DNA of 64,000 nucleotides from positions 62,001-126,000 of the forward strand of contig JANWWS010000013.1 of assembly GCA_025055765.1 (NCBI GenBank). The letters are read 5' to 3'. The notes beneath the pieces are model-generated. The model was not told the origin of the DNA, did not search any database, and worked only from the letters and a program-made list of their open reading frames with translations. Both the position numbers and the translations under genes were made by a program. This document shows, piece after piece, positions 8,894-18,241 of the stretch; the stretch's first letter is position 1; every line of letters starts with the position of its first letter. This DNA comes from Leptospiraceae bacterium (lineage in GTDB: Bacteria; Spirochaetota; Leptospiria; Turneriellales; Turneriellaceae).

Positions 8894-10250
8894 ACTCCCA
8901 CTCAGCCTCTATTTCAATTTCACGACCGCGACAGTCTTCAAAAAACTCACCCTCCCGAAAAACCACATGGCCACCAACCATGGTTAAGATAGGCCAACCT
9001 CTGAGAATTAACCCATGATAGGGGCTCCAGTTCACTCTTGTGTAGAGTTTGCCATTTTCTACTTTTTTGTTTTTTTTTAAATCGACGAGCACGATATCGG
9101 CATCGTATCCGGGAAAAAGAAACCCTTTGCCTTTTAGGCCAAAAAGTTTCGCGGGGGACTCCGCCATCCAGCGTACCACTTGCTCTAATGACCAAAGCCC
9201 TTCATGCATAAGGGTAAGCATCACCGCAAGAGAAGTTTCTACCCCTGGCATACCTGACGGCGAATGGGGATACCCTCTTTCTTTTTCCTCGATAGTATGG
9301 GGTGCATGATCGGTGGCAACACAGTCAATGACACCAGCGATCAGCGCCCTACGCAGTACATCGCGGTGCCACTTTTCCCTTATAGGAGGATTCATTTGCG
9401 CATAGCTCCCCAATTTTTCGTAAACCTCTGGTGCAGAGAAAAACAAATGTTGCGGCGTTACCTCCACACTAATATAGCTCGTCTTCTCCCGCGCAAGATA
9501 GAGAGCCTCATCACCAGTTGACAAATGGAGAATATGCAGCCGGCGGCGGTATTTCTTTGCAAGACCCACCGCTTTTTGGGTTGCTCGTAAGGCAACCTCT
9601 ACGGAGCGTATCTTAGGATGCTCTTTTATGGTCGGTGAGACAATGCTTGCTTTGTTTTTTTTCAAGAGCTCCTCGTCCTCGGCGTGCACGGCAATTAGCC
9701 TGCGCCCGTGGGCAAAAATGCGTTCTAGGTCCTCATCTTGATCCACAAGGAGTTCACCCGTACTTGAACCCATAAAGATTTTGATGCCTGGTATATTGGG
9801 CACTTCATTTAAAAAGGTGAGATTTTCGGCAGTAGCTCCTGCATAAAAGTTATAGTTTACGAGGGATAGCTGGGCTGCCCTCGCCTTTTTTTCTGCCATC
9901 GCGGCAAAATCTGTCGTGGGTGGACGCGTATTGGGCATCTCCAGAAAAGAGGTAATACCTCCCGCCGCTGCCGCCCGGGAGCCTGAGTAGAGATCCTCTT
10001 TTTCGGGAAAGCCAGGATCTCGAAAATGCACTTGGGTATCGATAAGACCTGGCAAGACATATAAAAAGCGGGCATCGATTACCTCATCTGCCTGGGCAGA
10101 TAGCCCGCGGCCTATCGCCTTTACTTTACCTTCCTCGATTAAGACGTCCGCTTCTTCTTGATGGCAGGAAGTGACAACCGTGCCACCAGAGATAACTATT
10201 CTTTTGCCCTGACGGCACTTCTCGGCCAGCTGCTTAAGCATGCTCCCCAT
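8886..10250 (-). CDS. pyrC: Dihydroorotase
   Basis: A 454-residue amidohydrolase that cyclises carbamoyl-aspartate to dihydroorotate in pyrimidine synthesis. Metal ligands are visible: DTQVHFRDPG (HxH-type), the carboxylated-Lys region GIKIFMGSS, VHAEDEEL, LHILHLST and the final Asp in VATDHAPH. The length and HFRDPG motif fit the class I (PyrC/AllB-like) group. Allantoinase is the alternative, but the purB neighbour supports a nucleotide role. Two ATGs (10250, 10241) are possible; both lie inside or at the end of bpt, indicating translational coupling. Confidence 0.9.
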   Translation of the reverse strand: MGSMLKQLAEKCRQGKRIVISGGTVVTSCHQEEADVLIEEGKVKAIGRGLSAQADEVIDARFLYVLPGLIDTQVHFRDPGFPEKEDLYSGSRAAAAGGITSFLEMPNTRPPTTDFAAMAEKKARAAQLSLVNYNFYAGATAENLTFLNEVPNIPGIKIFMGSSTGELLVDQDEDLERIFAHGRRLIAVHAEDEELLKKNKASIVSPTIKEHPKIRSVEVALRATQKAVGLAKKYRRRLHILHLSTGDEALYLAREKTSYISVEVTPQHLFFSAPEVYEKLGSYAQMNPPIREKWHRDVLRRALIAGVIDCVATDHAPHTIEEKERGYPHSPSGMPGVETSLAVMLTLMHEGLWSLEQVVRWMAESPAKLFGLKGKGFLFPGYDADIVLVDLKKNKKVENGKLYTRVNWSPYHGLILRGWPILTMVGGHVVFREGEFFEDCRGREIEIEAEWEYA

Positions 10251-11028
10251 CGGGGGGTTTTGATGACTGGCTGAGTTTACGTTCCACTAATTCTGCACTA
10301 ACCCATTCTCCCGTATCAGGATCGCGGATTTCCGCCGGGCGAAAGCGCTTTTTGTAGTTCATCTTTCGAGAATCTGGTATATAATAGCCTAAATAGTAGT
10401 AGGGTATTTTGTTTTTCCGGGCAAATCTCCAGCCTTCTAAAATAATAGCGGTTCCCAGACTCCTTTCTCTCAGCGATGTATCATATACAGAATAGACCGC
10501 GGAAACCGCTTGCGGTGTTACATCAAATATAGCAAAGCCTACTAGGAGGGCATTTAGGTATACCGTAAGCTCTAGGGTGCTGCGGATTGGGGTATAAAGC
10601 TGTTGTTTGAGGTTCATGAGGCTTTCGCGACGCCATAATGATTTCCATTTTTCCACGTTCCATGAACTTTCCCGATGTTGCTCCCACAAGTAGCGCAGGT
10701 ATAGCCGAGCCTTACTTATAGTAAAATATGGCTTTGCCCATTGGAATATCAAATCACGATTCTTTTTTAACACTCTTTTTAAGCTTTTTGTCAAATTAAA
10801 CTTTTCCACAAGCACGCGATAGCTCATGCACTGCCGGCAATGTGGGCACTCCGAGCGATAAAAAATTTTCCCGTAACGGCGAAAACCACCTTCTAAAAGA
10901 GCCGTCGCCTGCTCCGCGGAGGGATCCTCGATATTTAGCATGAGCTCTTCAGACCAGCGGTTTTCAAAATACCCACAGCGTGAATAAAGCTTTTGTGCTA
11001 AAATTTCAAGCCAGCTTCCCTTGCTCAT
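10234..11028 (-). CDS. bpt: Aspartate/glutamate leucyltransferase (Bpt), N-end rule
   Basis: A 264-residue member of the ATE1/Bpt family, which transfers an amino acid from aminoacyl-tRNA to the N-terminal Asp/Glu of proteins, marking them for ClpS/ClpAP. Landmarks are CxxCxxC-like FYRSECPHCRQCMSYRV, KRVLKKNRDL, and the C-terminal YYLGYYIPDSRKMNYKKRFRP, which aligns with the YLGYWIxxxxKMxYKxxFRP block of bacterial leucyltransferases. Eukaryote-type arginyl transfer cannot be excluded from sequence alone. The start overlaps alaS by 23 bases and its end overlaps pyrC. Confidence 0.85.
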   Translation of the reverse strand: MSKGSWLEILAQKLYSRCGYFENRWSEELMLNIEDPSAEQATALLEGGFRRYGKIFYRSECPHCRQCMSYRVLVEKFNLTKSLKRVLKKNRDLIFQWAKPYFTISKARLYLRYLWEQHRESSWNVEKWKSLWRRESLMNLKQQLYTPIRSTLELTVYLNALLVGFAIFDVTPQAVSAVYSVYDTSLRERSLGTAIILEGWRFARKNKIPYYYLGYYIPDSRKMNYKKRFRPAEIRDPDTGEWVSAELVERKLSQSSKPPDGEHA

Positions 11029-13735
11029 GGCACGCTACCTCATGTGTAAAGGCTTCCAAGAATTGCCGTAGATCTTCTCGAGCCTCTTCGGCTTTCTTTT
11101 GAACCACCTGTATAAGTTCTCGCTTGCCCCCACCACGAACCGGTAGGCTTTGGCTAATACGTCTAAATGCTGCAGCAAAGTCAAGTTTTTTCATTTCTGC
11201 ATATCTTTGCGTCGTTGCTATAACCAAGGACCAACCCCCATCGGTAAAACTTGCCAAATAGTAAATACAATTCCCCTCGACTCCCCTTAATTTATCGGAA
11301 AGATGCTGCAGGTCAGCAATACTCATATTTTCTCCCTCCCAGCGACAAAAAGAAAGCCCCCCGTATTCCTGCTTCGTCATAAGCACTTGTTCTAGGATTC
11401 CTTTTGGCAAGGCCAAAGCTTTTTTCTTTTCTTTCTTTTTTTGCTCTTGGACAAGCTCCTTTATTTTTATTAGGAGCTGCTCAAAAAAATGATATGACTC
11501 ACTTGGACTCCTCTCCTTACTTTCCTTAAAGAGAAGCCGGATGTCCTCTAATTTTTGAAGATATTCTTTTTCAACGAGTTGCTTTTGCGCCTCCAAGAGA
11601 GCATCCTCAAGCCTTTTTTCCATCAGACGAAGCTGTTTTCGTGCCGCCTCACCTGCATAGGCCTCTATACGGCGGTTTCCCGATCCAGGACTTGACTCTC
11701 GGCCAATAATAAAATAACCAAGCTCACTTGTATTTTTCACATGGGTCCCACCGCAAAACTCGAGGGAATAATTTCCCATGCCTACTACCCGAACCACCTC
11801 GCCGTACTTCTCTCCAAATATCATGAGCGCCCCTTTTTTTTCTGCCTCCTTCTTAGTTAAGACCTCTGTCACCACACTAACTTTTTGATGGATGGCCTCA
11901 TTTACATCTTGTTCAATTTTTTGAATTTCTTCTACCGTAAGGGCTTTTGGGTGAGTGAAATCAAAACGCAGGTAGTCAGGATGCACGAGGGAACCACTCT
12001 GACGCACATGAGCACCTAAAACTCGCCGCAGAGCACCGTGAAGCAGGTGCGTGGCACTGTGATGACATGCTAAGGCTCTACGCCTTTCTGCATCAACACT
12101 CAGAAGTACTTCTTCACCTAAACATAACTTTCCGGTAAGGTTACGGCAGATATGTACAATCGCATCTCCCTTTTTTTGCGTATCCACAACGCGGCATTGG
12201 CCATTGGTAGACGAGATGACACCACTGTCACCCAACTGCCCTCCCCCTTCCGGGTAGAAGCAACTTTCTTCCGTAACTAAGTAGAAATCCTCCTCCCCAA
12301 CTTCCTCCTCTGTGAGAATTTTTTTTACCTCTCCATGCAAAATAAGCAAGCTTATCCGACTTTTACCGGAAAGACTCTCGTAACCAAAAAATTCGCTCTT
12401 CTCTCCCTCTAAAGGAAGACGCTCCACAAAACCCTTCCAGAGAGAACGACTGCGGCTTTTTTGTTCTTCTAATGCTGCGTAAAAACCTTCCTTGTCTACC
12501 TGAAATCCTTCCTGTTCAATAAGCTCACAGGTCATCTCAAAGGGGAACCCATAAGTATCATAGAGTACAAACGCTTCTTTTCCCGGAATGATATTATGCG
12601 CATATCGTCCAGCGCGAGCCAATTCTAGTATTTCCTCTAGTTTTTCCGCACCACTTTCTAAAGTAGTTAAAAAGCGCTCTTCTTCTTTTTTTAGGAAATC
12701 TCGGCTTAGTTCACTATTTTTCTTGAGCTCCTCATAGAGATCACCATATAAGCGTACTACCTCATCAATAAGCTGGTAAAGTTTTGGCTCTTTGTCTGTC
12801 AACTTGCGAGCAAACAAGAGGGCTCTGCGCAAGATTCGCCGCAACACATAGCCACGCGACTCTGCTGAAGGATAAATGCCATCCGCCATGGCAAATGCCA
12901 AAGCACGTATATGGTCACACACCACGCGGATGGGTACAACCGCCTCATGCTCATAGGAAACCCCAAAATGCTTTTCTATGGCAGAGCATAAAAGGCGCAA
13001 TTCATCGGTATCAAAAACAGAATCTACCCCTTGTACCAGGGTGGCTAACCTTTCAAGTCCTGAGCCAGTATCAATACCTTTATTTTTTAAGGGCAGGTAA
13101 TTCTTGCCATCAAAATCAAATTGATTAAAAACAAGGTTCCAAAATTCGAGAAAGCGCTCCCCACCCTCTCCTGGTTTGGATTCTTGCCCAAATTTAGGGC
13201 CACGGTCTAGGTAAAGCTCACTACAAGGACCACATGGACCTGTCTCTCCTGCAGGGCCCCAGAAATTGTCTTCGCGGCCGAGACGAACTACTCTTTCCCT
13301 GGGAATACCAATGTATTTTGTCCATAATTCATAAGCCTCATTATCTTCGTGGTATACCGAGACCCAAATATCTTCTTTAGAAAAGGGGAGATAACTTGTG
13401 GTGTATTCCCAAGCATAGACGATTGCCTCTTTTTTGAAGTAATCCCCAAAGCTAAAATTGCCCAACATTTCAAAAAAACAAAGATGTCTTTTCGTGCGAC
13501 CCACCGATTCGAGATCTGTAGTCCTCAAGCATTTTTGTACCGAAGCAAGCCTTGGATGCGGGGGCTTGGCGATTCCCGAAAAATAATCTTTAAATGGTAC
13601 CATCCCCGCTGTGGTAAAAAGGAGGGTGGGGTCGCTTGCAGGTAGAAGCGATGCCGACGGCATTATTTTGTGGTCTTTACTTTGAAAATACTCAAGAAAA
13701 CTCTTGCGGATATCTTGAACGCTGTATACCGGCAT
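11006..13735 (-). CDS. alaS: Alanyl-tRNA synthetase
   Basis: A 909-residue class II synthetase charging tRNA-Ala. The N-terminal catalytic core starts SFLEYFQSKDHKIMPSASL and contains GPCGPCSELYLDRG. The editing domain has the zinc/His motif HHSATHLLH (near residue 557) and the CGGTHV motif. A coiled-coil and a C-Ala domain ending in VRGGGKREL follow. The ATG has no Shine-Dalgarno, and a TATAAT box sits only about 10 bases upstream, so the message may be leaderless. It is the first gene of the alaS-bpt-pyrC-purB cluster, 47 bases after rplQ. Confidence 0.97.
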   Translation of the reverse strand: MPVYSVQDIRKSFLEYFQSKDHKIMPSASLLPASDPTLLFTTAGMVPFKDYFSGIAKPPHPRLASVQKCLRTTDLESVGRTKRHLCFFEMLGNFSFGDYFKKEAIVYAWEYTTSYLPFSKEDIWVSVYHEDNEAYELWTKYIGIPRERVVRLGREDNFWGPAGETGPCGPCSELYLDRGPKFGQESKPGEGGERFLEFWNLVFNQFDFDGKNYLPLKNKGIDTGSGLERLATLVQGVDSVFDTDELRLLCSAIEKHFGVSYEHEAVVPIRVVCDHIRALAFAMADGIYPSAESRGYVLRRILRRALLFARKLTDKEPKLYQLIDEVVRLYGDLYEELKKNSELSRDFLKKEEERFLTTLESGAEKLEEILELARAGRYAHNIIPGKEAFVLYDTYGFPFEMTCELIEQEGFQVDKEGFYAALEEQKSRSRSLWKGFVERLPLEGEKSEFFGYESLSGKSRISLLILHGEVKKILTEEEVGEEDFYLVTEESCFYPEGGGQLGDSGVISSTNGQCRVVDTQKKGDAIVHICRNLTGKLCLGEEVLLSVDAERRRALACHHSATHLLHGALRRVLGAHVRQSGSLVHPDYLRFDFTHPKALTVEEIQKIEQDVNEAIHQKVSVVTEVLTKKEAEKKGALMIFGEKYGEVVRVVGMGNYSLEFCGGTHVKNTSELGYFIIGRESSPGSGNRRIEAYAGEAARKQLRLMEKRLEDALLEAQKQLVEKEYLQKLEDIRLLFKESKERSPSESYHFFEQLLIKIKELVQEQKKKEKKKALALPKGILEQVLMTKQEYGGLSFCRWEGENMSIADLQHLSDKLRGVEGNCIYYLASFTDGGWSLVIATTQRYAEMKKLDFAAAFRRISQSLPVRGGGKRELIQVVQKKAEEAREDLRQFLEAFTHEVACHEQGKLA

Positions 13736-13745
13736 TTAAAAACAA

Positions 13746-13775
13746 ATTATAATAAAGCTCGCGTTTACTCAACAA
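13746..13775 (-). promoter_or_regulatory. Candidate alaS promoter
   Basis: Reading leftward, a perfect TATAAT occupies 13751-13746, preceded by TTGTTG (13775-13770, 18-base spacer) or TTGAGT (13772-13767, 15-base spacer). The expected start point (about 13739) is four bases before the alaS ATG at 13735, and no ribosome-binding site is present between them. It lies in the short gap after rplQ, so alaS could also receive read-through from the ribosomal operon. Confidence 0.45.
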
Positions 13776-13782
13776 AAAAGAC

Positions 13783-14313
13783 TTATTTCTTTGCAGATTT
13801 TTCTTTTTCCTTTTTCTCTTTTGACTTTTTCTCTTTCTCTTTGCTTCGACTTTTTGTTTTTACCCGAGCCAGTCCCTTTAGCCGTGCACGAAAGGCCTTG
13901 CGTTCTTCTTTAAGTTGGGCAAGCTCCTTTTTTTCCACGAGTTCTAGCAAAGCCATTTCAGAGGCATCACTTGAGCGAAAACCAACTTTTAAAACACGAG
14001 TATATCCCCCTTTATCGTATTTGGCAAAGCGCGGGCCTATATCTTCAAATAGCTTTTGCAAAACTTCTCGATTTTTAATTACCCGTCTTGCCTGCCTAAT
14101 ATTGTGGATCTTCTCTGCAGGTGAAAGCTCAAGCACGGCATTCTTGCGAGCTCGGGTGATAAGTTTTTCCGCAAGCCTACGTGCTGCCTTTGCCTTTGCC
14201 ACCGTGGTTTTTATTTGCTCATGGTAAAAAAGGCTTGTTACGAGATTTGCCAGCATGGCTCTTCGGTGGCTTGACTCTCTTTGCAATTGCTTCACCTTGT
14301 TGCTTTTACGCAT
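13783..14313 (-). CDS. rplQ: Ribosomal protein L17 with long charged tail
   Basis: A 176-residue L17; residues 1-115 match the family (RESSHRRAMLANLVTSL, HEQIKTTVAKAKAARRLAEK). Typical L17 is 115-130 residues. The remainder is a low-complexity Lys/Glu/Ser tail with no predicted fold, which would lie on the large-subunit surface near the exit tunnel if it follows the usual position. It is the last gene of the alpha-operon, 9 bases after rpoA, with GAGGGG upstream of its ATG. No terminator hairpin is evident after it. Confidence 0.95.
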   Translation of the reverse strand: MRKSNKVKQLQRESSHRRAMLANLVTSLFYHEQIKTTVAKAKAARRLAEKLITRARKNAVLELSPAEKIHNIRQARRVIKNREVLQKLFEDIGPRFAKYDKGGYTRVLKVGFRSSDASEMALLELVEKKELAQLKEERKAFRARLKGLARVKTKSRSKEKEKKSKEKKEKEKSAKK

Positions 14314-14322
14314 ACACCCCTC

Positions 14323-15321
14323 TTAGCGTACCAAGTCACGCATGCCAAAAGAAAGACCTAGGTTGGCAAGCTTACTTTTAAGCTGCAATAAAACTTTATC
14401 GGAATAATGTTTACTTTTGCGCAAGTCCTCTTCATATTTCACGACAAGATCTTTTACCGTGCGCAAGTCCAAACTACGCAAAACAGCCACCGTTCTAACA
14501 GAGAGTTCCAGTTCTTCCAGAGGTATGGTAAGCACTTTTTTTAGTCTTTCATCGGTTTCATCAAATTCTTCTTCTTCTTCGTATGTCTCTTCCTCGAAGT
14601 TAATAAAGACCGTTAGGTGCTCTTTCAAGATCTTCGCCGCATAGGCGACAGCATCTTCTGGTCTAATCGTCATGTCGGTCCAGACCTCCAAGATTAGCTT
14701 ATCGTAGTCGGTCCTTTGGTCTACCCTAGTTTCCGTGACATCAAAGTTCACTCTCTTGATGGGAGAGAAAAGCGCATCGATAGCAATAACTCCTACCTCA
14801 TCTATATATTTCTTTGTTACCTCGGCAGGTACATAACCCCGACCCCTATCAATTTGCAGCGTCATGACAAGATTGGCATCTTCGTTTAAGGTAGCCAGGA
14901 TAAGGTCTTTGTTAACCACCTCGATTTGGGTATTTACCTCCAAGTCCCCAGCCAGAAGAAATCCAGCTCCTTTTTTTGTAATCTCAATAACAAGAGGCCC
15001 TGTGCCATTGTACTTCAGCCTGACTTTTTTTAAATTTAAGATAAGGCGCGTAACATCTTCTTTGACGCCCGGTATCGTGCTAAACTCGTGGCTCACACCC
15101 TCAATTTTTACGGCCACTATGGCAGCCCCCTCTAAGTAAGACATAAGTACCCGCCGGAGGGCATTGCCTATGGTGACACCAAAGCCCTTTTCAAAAGGCT
15201 CTGCTACAAAGCGTCCATAGTCAGGACGACTTTCGACATGCTGGAATTCCACAACTCGTGGTCTTTTTAATCCCTTGAGAAGATTTTTAGGGGCTTGTGT
15301 TCTTACCTCTGTTCCGTTCAT
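14323..15321 (-). CDS. rpoA: RNA polymerase alpha subunit
   Basis: A 332-residue alpha subunit that nucleates polymerase assembly. The N-terminal domain is well conserved ([25 protein letters not shown]; the dimer and beta/beta-prime contacts). An acidic linker ([16 protein letters not shown]) joins it to the C-terminal domain. Aligned without gaps to E. coli, that domain keeps R265 and K298 but has Ala for N268, Ser for G296 and Val for S299, so UP-element or activator contacts may differ. The ATG at 15321 is preferred over a GTG two codons earlier because GAGG lies 5 bases before it. Confidence 0.97.
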   Translation of the reverse strand: MNGTEVRTQAPKNLLKGLKRPRVVEFQHVESRPDYGRFVAEPFEKGFGVTIGNALRRVLMSYLEGAAIVAVKIEGVSHEFSTIPGVKEDVTRLILNLKKVRLKYNGTGPLVIEITKKGAGFLLAGDLEVNTQIEVVNKDLILATLNEDANLVMTLQIDRGRGYVPAEVTKKYIDEVGVIAIDALFSPIKRVNFDVTETRVDQRTDYDKLILEVWTDMTIRPEDAVAYAAKILKEHLTVFINFEEETYEEEEEFDETDERLKKVLTIPLEELELSVRTVAVLRSLDLRTVKDLVVKYEEDLRKSKHYSDKVLLQLKSKLANLGLSFGMRDLVR

Positions 15322-15330
15322 AGACACCTC

Positions 15331-15960
15331 TTACTTTGAGTAAAGCTCAATGATGACTTGTTCCTTAATGGGGATATCCACGTGCTCCCTTGTGGGCAGT
15401 TTTAAGACTTTGGCTGATGTACCATCTTCGGCCAAATCTAGCCAATCTGGAATGAGTCCCATTCCCCTTGCGAATTCCACATTTGCCTTTAAGATCTCAT
15501 TGTCTTTAAGGCTTTCATGCACAGAAATGACATCTCCCACCTCAACCAGATAGGAAGAGATGTCTACACGTTTTCCGTTTACCCTAATATGGCCGTGACT
15601 TACAAAGTTTCTCGCTTGCGCCCGCGAGCTTGCAAAACCAGCGCGGTAAACTGCGTTATCCAGGCGGCGCTCGAGAAGCACAAGGAGATTTTCTCCCGTT
15701 ATGCCTTTCATGCGCTGCGCTTTTTCAAAGTAGTTGCGGAATTGCCTTTCAAGAACACCATAAATACGCTTTACTTTTTGCTTTTCCCGTAGCTGCACTG
15801 TGTATCCTGAATTTTTCGGTTTTCTTCTCGGTGGCGGCCCTGGGGGATTTTTTCGATGATTAAAAACACATTTTTCTGTACTACACTTGCGCCCTTTCAA
15901 AAAGAGCTTTAGACCTTCTCGGCGGCAAAGCCGGCAGACGGGGCCAATGTACCTACCCAT
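15331..15960 (-). CDS. rpsD: Ribosomal protein S4 (zinc-ribbon form)
   Basis: A 209-residue primary 16S-binding protein that nucleates assembly of the small subunit body. The N-terminus carries four cysteines (CRLCRREG..., KCSTEKC), the zinc-binding (C+) version of S4. The S4 RNA-binding domain LERRLDNAVYRAGFA...ARNFVSHGHIRVNG is intact. It is placed between rpsK and rpoA, as usual for the alpha operon, where S4 is often the autogenous regulator; no leader pseudoknot was resolved here. Confidence 0.97.
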   Translation of the reverse strand: MGRYIGPVCRLCRREGLKLFLKGRKCSTEKCVFNHRKNPPGPPPRRKPKNSGYTVQLREKQKVKRIYGVLERQFRNYFEKAQRMKGITGENLLVLLERRLDNAVYRAGFASSRAQARNFVSHGHIRVNGKRVDISSYLVEVGDVISVHESLKDNEILKANVEFARGMGLIPDWLDLAEDGTSAKVLKLPTREHVDIPIKEQVIIELYSK

Positions 15961-15965
15961 ATTCC

Positions 15966-16343
15966 CTATACCCTCCTTTTCTTTCTGGGACGACAGCCAT
16001 TATGCGGCACAGGGGTGATGTCCTTAATGAGGGTGATCTTTAGCCCCGAAGTAGCTATGGCGCGGATAGCGCTTTCGCGACCCACACCAGGACCTTTTAC
16101 ATAAATTTCCACCTCTTGCACTCCTAGCTCCTTTGCTTTTTCCATTGCTGATCGTGCCGCCATTTGGGCCGCATAGGGAGTTCCCTTTCGGGAACCCTTG
16201 AATTCCATAGTGCCCCCTGAGGCCCATGCCAGTGTGTTACCTGCCATGTCGGTAACCGTCACTATCGTATTGTTAAAGGTAGCATTCACAATTACCTTGG
16301 CTTTGGTAGTTTTTATTTTTTTTTCTTTTTTGCCTTCTGCCAT
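15966..16343 (-). CDS. rpsK: Ribosomal protein S11
   Basis: A 125-residue platform protein of the small subunit that contacts the mRNA exit region. Family blocks are [30 protein letters not shown] and [14 protein letters not shown], with the basic end [12 protein letters not shown] short Lys-rich N-terminus precedes the fold. It is 5 bases before rpsD and 11 bases after rpsM. Confidence 0.97.
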   Translation of the reverse strand: MAEGKKEKKIKTTKAKVIVNATFNNTIVTVTDMAGNTLAWASGGTMEFKGSRKGTPYAAQMAARSAMEKAKELGVQEVEIYVKGPGVGRESAIRAIATSGLKITLIKDITPVPHNGCRPRKKRRV

Positions 16344-16354
16344 ATATGCCTCAC

Positions 16355-16735
16355 TTACTTTTTCGGTGGAGCCTTTTTATTGGCCACGGTGACCCTCTTG
16401 CCCTTCCGCGTGCGGGCATTGGTTCTCGTTCTCTGTCCCCGGACAGGTAACCCTTTGCGGTGTCTCAGGCCGCGGTAGCAGCCTATGTCCATGAGCCGCT
16501 TGATGTCCATGTTGACTTTTGCTCTAAGCTCCCCCTCAACGGTGTAATTGGTTTCAATAATATGGCGAATCTTAGCTACTTCTTCTTCTGTAAGTTGATT
16601 TACCCGTTTGTTGATAGGAATATTGGCTTCTTGGATGATTTTCTTGGCTCGACTGCGGCCAATACCATAAATATAAGTCAGGGCAATTTCTACCCTCTTA
16701 TTTGCAGGTAAATCGATCCCTTCGACCCTTGCCAT
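16355..16735 (-). CDS. rpsM: Ribosomal protein S13
   Basis: A 126-residue head protein of the small subunit that bridges to the large subunit and contacts P-site tRNA. It begins [18 protein letters not shown] and contains the helix-two-turn-helix region [14 protein letters not shown] and the [16 protein letters not shown] block with a basic tRNA-contacting tail. It lies 8 bases after rpmJ. Confidence 0.97.
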   Translation of the reverse strand: MARVEGIDLPANKRVEIALTYIYGIGRSRAKKIIQEANIPINKRVNQLTEEEVAKIRHIIETNYTVEGELRAKVNMDIKRLMDIGCYRGLRHRKGLPVRGQRTRTNARTRKGKRVTVANKKAPPKK

Positions 16736-16743
16736 ACCTTCTC

Positions 16744-16860
16744 CTATTTTTGCCTTTGCTTATGCCGAGGGTTTACTTTACATATTACCCGCACTACACC
16801 CCCTCGTTTAATCACCCGACAGTGCGGACAAATTCTTTTAACCGATGCCCTTACTTTCAT
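16744..16860 (-). CDS. rpmJ: Ribosomal protein L36 (zinc form)
   Basis: A 38-residue protein, [16 protein letters not shown], with the Cys-Cys-Cys-His zinc ribbon (C11, C14, C27, H32). The ATG at 16860 has a strong AGGAGG upstream; the longer frame from 16929 runs back into map and is not used. It sits between map and rpsM. In many bacteria infA lies just before it, but infA is absent here. Confidence 0.95.
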   Translation of the reverse strand: MKVRASVKRICPHCRVIKRGGVVRVICKVNPRHKQRQK

Positions 16861-16868
16861 AATTCCTC

Positions 16869-17666
16869 CTAATTTGCAGCTTGCATGAGGGCAAAAACAT
16901 CTGTCTCTGCCCCCTTGGGCAAGGTACAAATAAGCGGTCCATTTGCTGTAACCGCCACAGTATGTTCAAAATGAGCCGACAGCTTGCCATCCTTTGTGCG
17001 GATGGTCCAGCTATCCTCATCCGTATACACATCGTAAGTCCCTTCATTAATCATGGGCTCAATAGCCAGCACCATGCCATGGCGTATTTTTATGCCATCT
17101 CGCCGTCGCCCAAAGTTGGGCACTTGCGGCTCCTCATGCATCGCCTTGCCCACTCCATGACCCACAAGTTGCCTTACTACCCCATAGCCATGGCCCTCTG
17201 CGTGTCTTTGAATGGCCTCACTAATCGCGCCTATACGGTTACCTGGTATGGCCTCTTTTATCCCGCGAAAGAGACACTCCTGAGTCACCACGAGTAGCCG
17301 GCGGGCTCTTTCTGATATTTCCCCCACTGGCCAGGTCCAAGCGGTGTCGGAATAATAACCGCGAAAAAGGACACCTAAATCTATACTTATAATGTCCCCC
17401 TCCTTTAAGATACATTCCTTTTTTGGTAGGCCATGCACCACCACATCATTGACGGAGGTGCACAGGCAGGCAGGGTAGCCGTAGAGACCCAAAAAAGCTG
17501 GCTTCGCTCCCTTGCTTTCTATAAAATTGGCAGCAATCTTATCCAGCTCATAAGTGCTGATACCGGGTCGGATATAGCGGCGCAAAAGCATATGCGTCTC
17601 AAAGGAGATCATTCCAGAATCGTAAATCTTCTGTACCTCCCTGGAGGTGTAAATTCTCACTGCCAA
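16869..17666 (-). CDS. map: Methionine aminopeptidase, type I
   Basis: A 265-residue cytoplasmic enzyme that removes the initiator methionine. Metal ligands are seen in order: [10 protein letters not shown] (substrate His), [21 protein letters not shown] (two Asp), [13 protein letters not shown] (His), LAIEPMI (Glu) and the final Glu in [10 protein letters not shown]. It lacks the N-terminal zinc-finger extension of longer forms. It follows adk by 11 bases within the ribosomal operon and precedes rpmJ by 8 bases. Confidence 0.96.
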   Translation of the reverse strand: MAVRIYTSREVQKIYDSGMISFETHMLLRRYIRPGISTYELDKIAANFIESKGAKPAFLGLYGYPACLCTSVNDVVVHGLPKKECILKEGDIISIDLGVLFRGYYSDTAWTWPVGEISERARRLLVVTQECLFRGIKEAIPGNRIGAISEAIQRHAEGHGYGVVRQLVGHGVGKAMHEEPQVPNFGRRRDGIKIRHGMVLAIEPMINEGTYDVYTDEDSWTIRTKDGKLSAHFEHTVAVTANGPLICTLPKGAETDVFALMQAAN

Positions 17667-17677
17667 GGAAGTCTCCT

Positions 17678-18241
17678 TTAGTTACCAAGGGCCTCTTTAA
17701 TTCTCTCAGCTACTTCCTCCACTGTACCGAGACCGTCTACTTCGACGAGTTTCCCTCGGCTACGGTAGTAGTCAATGAGCGGCTGGGTCTTCTCCCGAAA
17801 AACCTGCAATCTCGTGCGGATTGACTCGGGATTGTCATCACTGCGCCCCTCGGCCTCTGCCCGGGACAACAGCCTTTTTACTAGTTCTTCCTCTTTCGCA
17901 GTTAGGGTTACCACCGCATCGATGGCTTTGCCGGTTTTTGCAAAAAGAGCATCTAAGGCCTCGGCCTGCGGAATGGTACGGGGAAAGCCATCTAATAAGA
18001 AACCCCGTTCGCAATCTTTCTGGCCCACTCTTTCTTCAATTATACCAATCATCACCTCATCGGGAACTAAGTCTCCTCTGTCCATATAATCCTTTGCTTT
18101 AAGTCCAAGAGGAGTTCCCTTCCTCACGGCATCGCGCAATATGTCCCCTGTACTTATCTGCACGATGCCCAACCTATCCATCAGTATCTTGGCCTGGGTG
18201 CCTTTGCCCGCACCGGGTGGACCCAACAAAATAAGGATCAT
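17678..18241 (-). CDS. adk: Adenylate kinase, short-lid form
   Basis: A 187-residue enzyme interconverting ATP + AMP and 2 ADP. The P-loop GPPGAGKGTQA, the AMP-binding STGDILRDAVRKG and DGFPRTIPQAEAL, and the LID-region RAEAEGRSDDNPE are present. The lid is short and has no zinc cysteines, matching the 185-195-residue subclass. Its start overlaps the secY stop by four bases. Confidence 0.97.
   Translation of the reverse strand: MILILLGPPGAGKGTQAKILMDRLGIVQISTGDILRDAVRKGTPLGLKAKDYMDRGDLVPDEVMIGIIEERVGQKDCERGFLLDGFPRTIPQAEALDALFAKTGKAIDAVVTLTAKEEELVKRLLSRAEAEGRSDDNPESIRTRLQVFREKTQPLIDYYRSRGKLVEVDGLGTVEEVAERIKEALGN

Noticed and set aside
13670-14227. 185-residue frame opposite rplQ
   Set aside because: It is the complement of the Lys/Glu-rich L17 tail, whose codons give few stops on the other strand; it is low-complexity Ser/Phe with no ribosome site.
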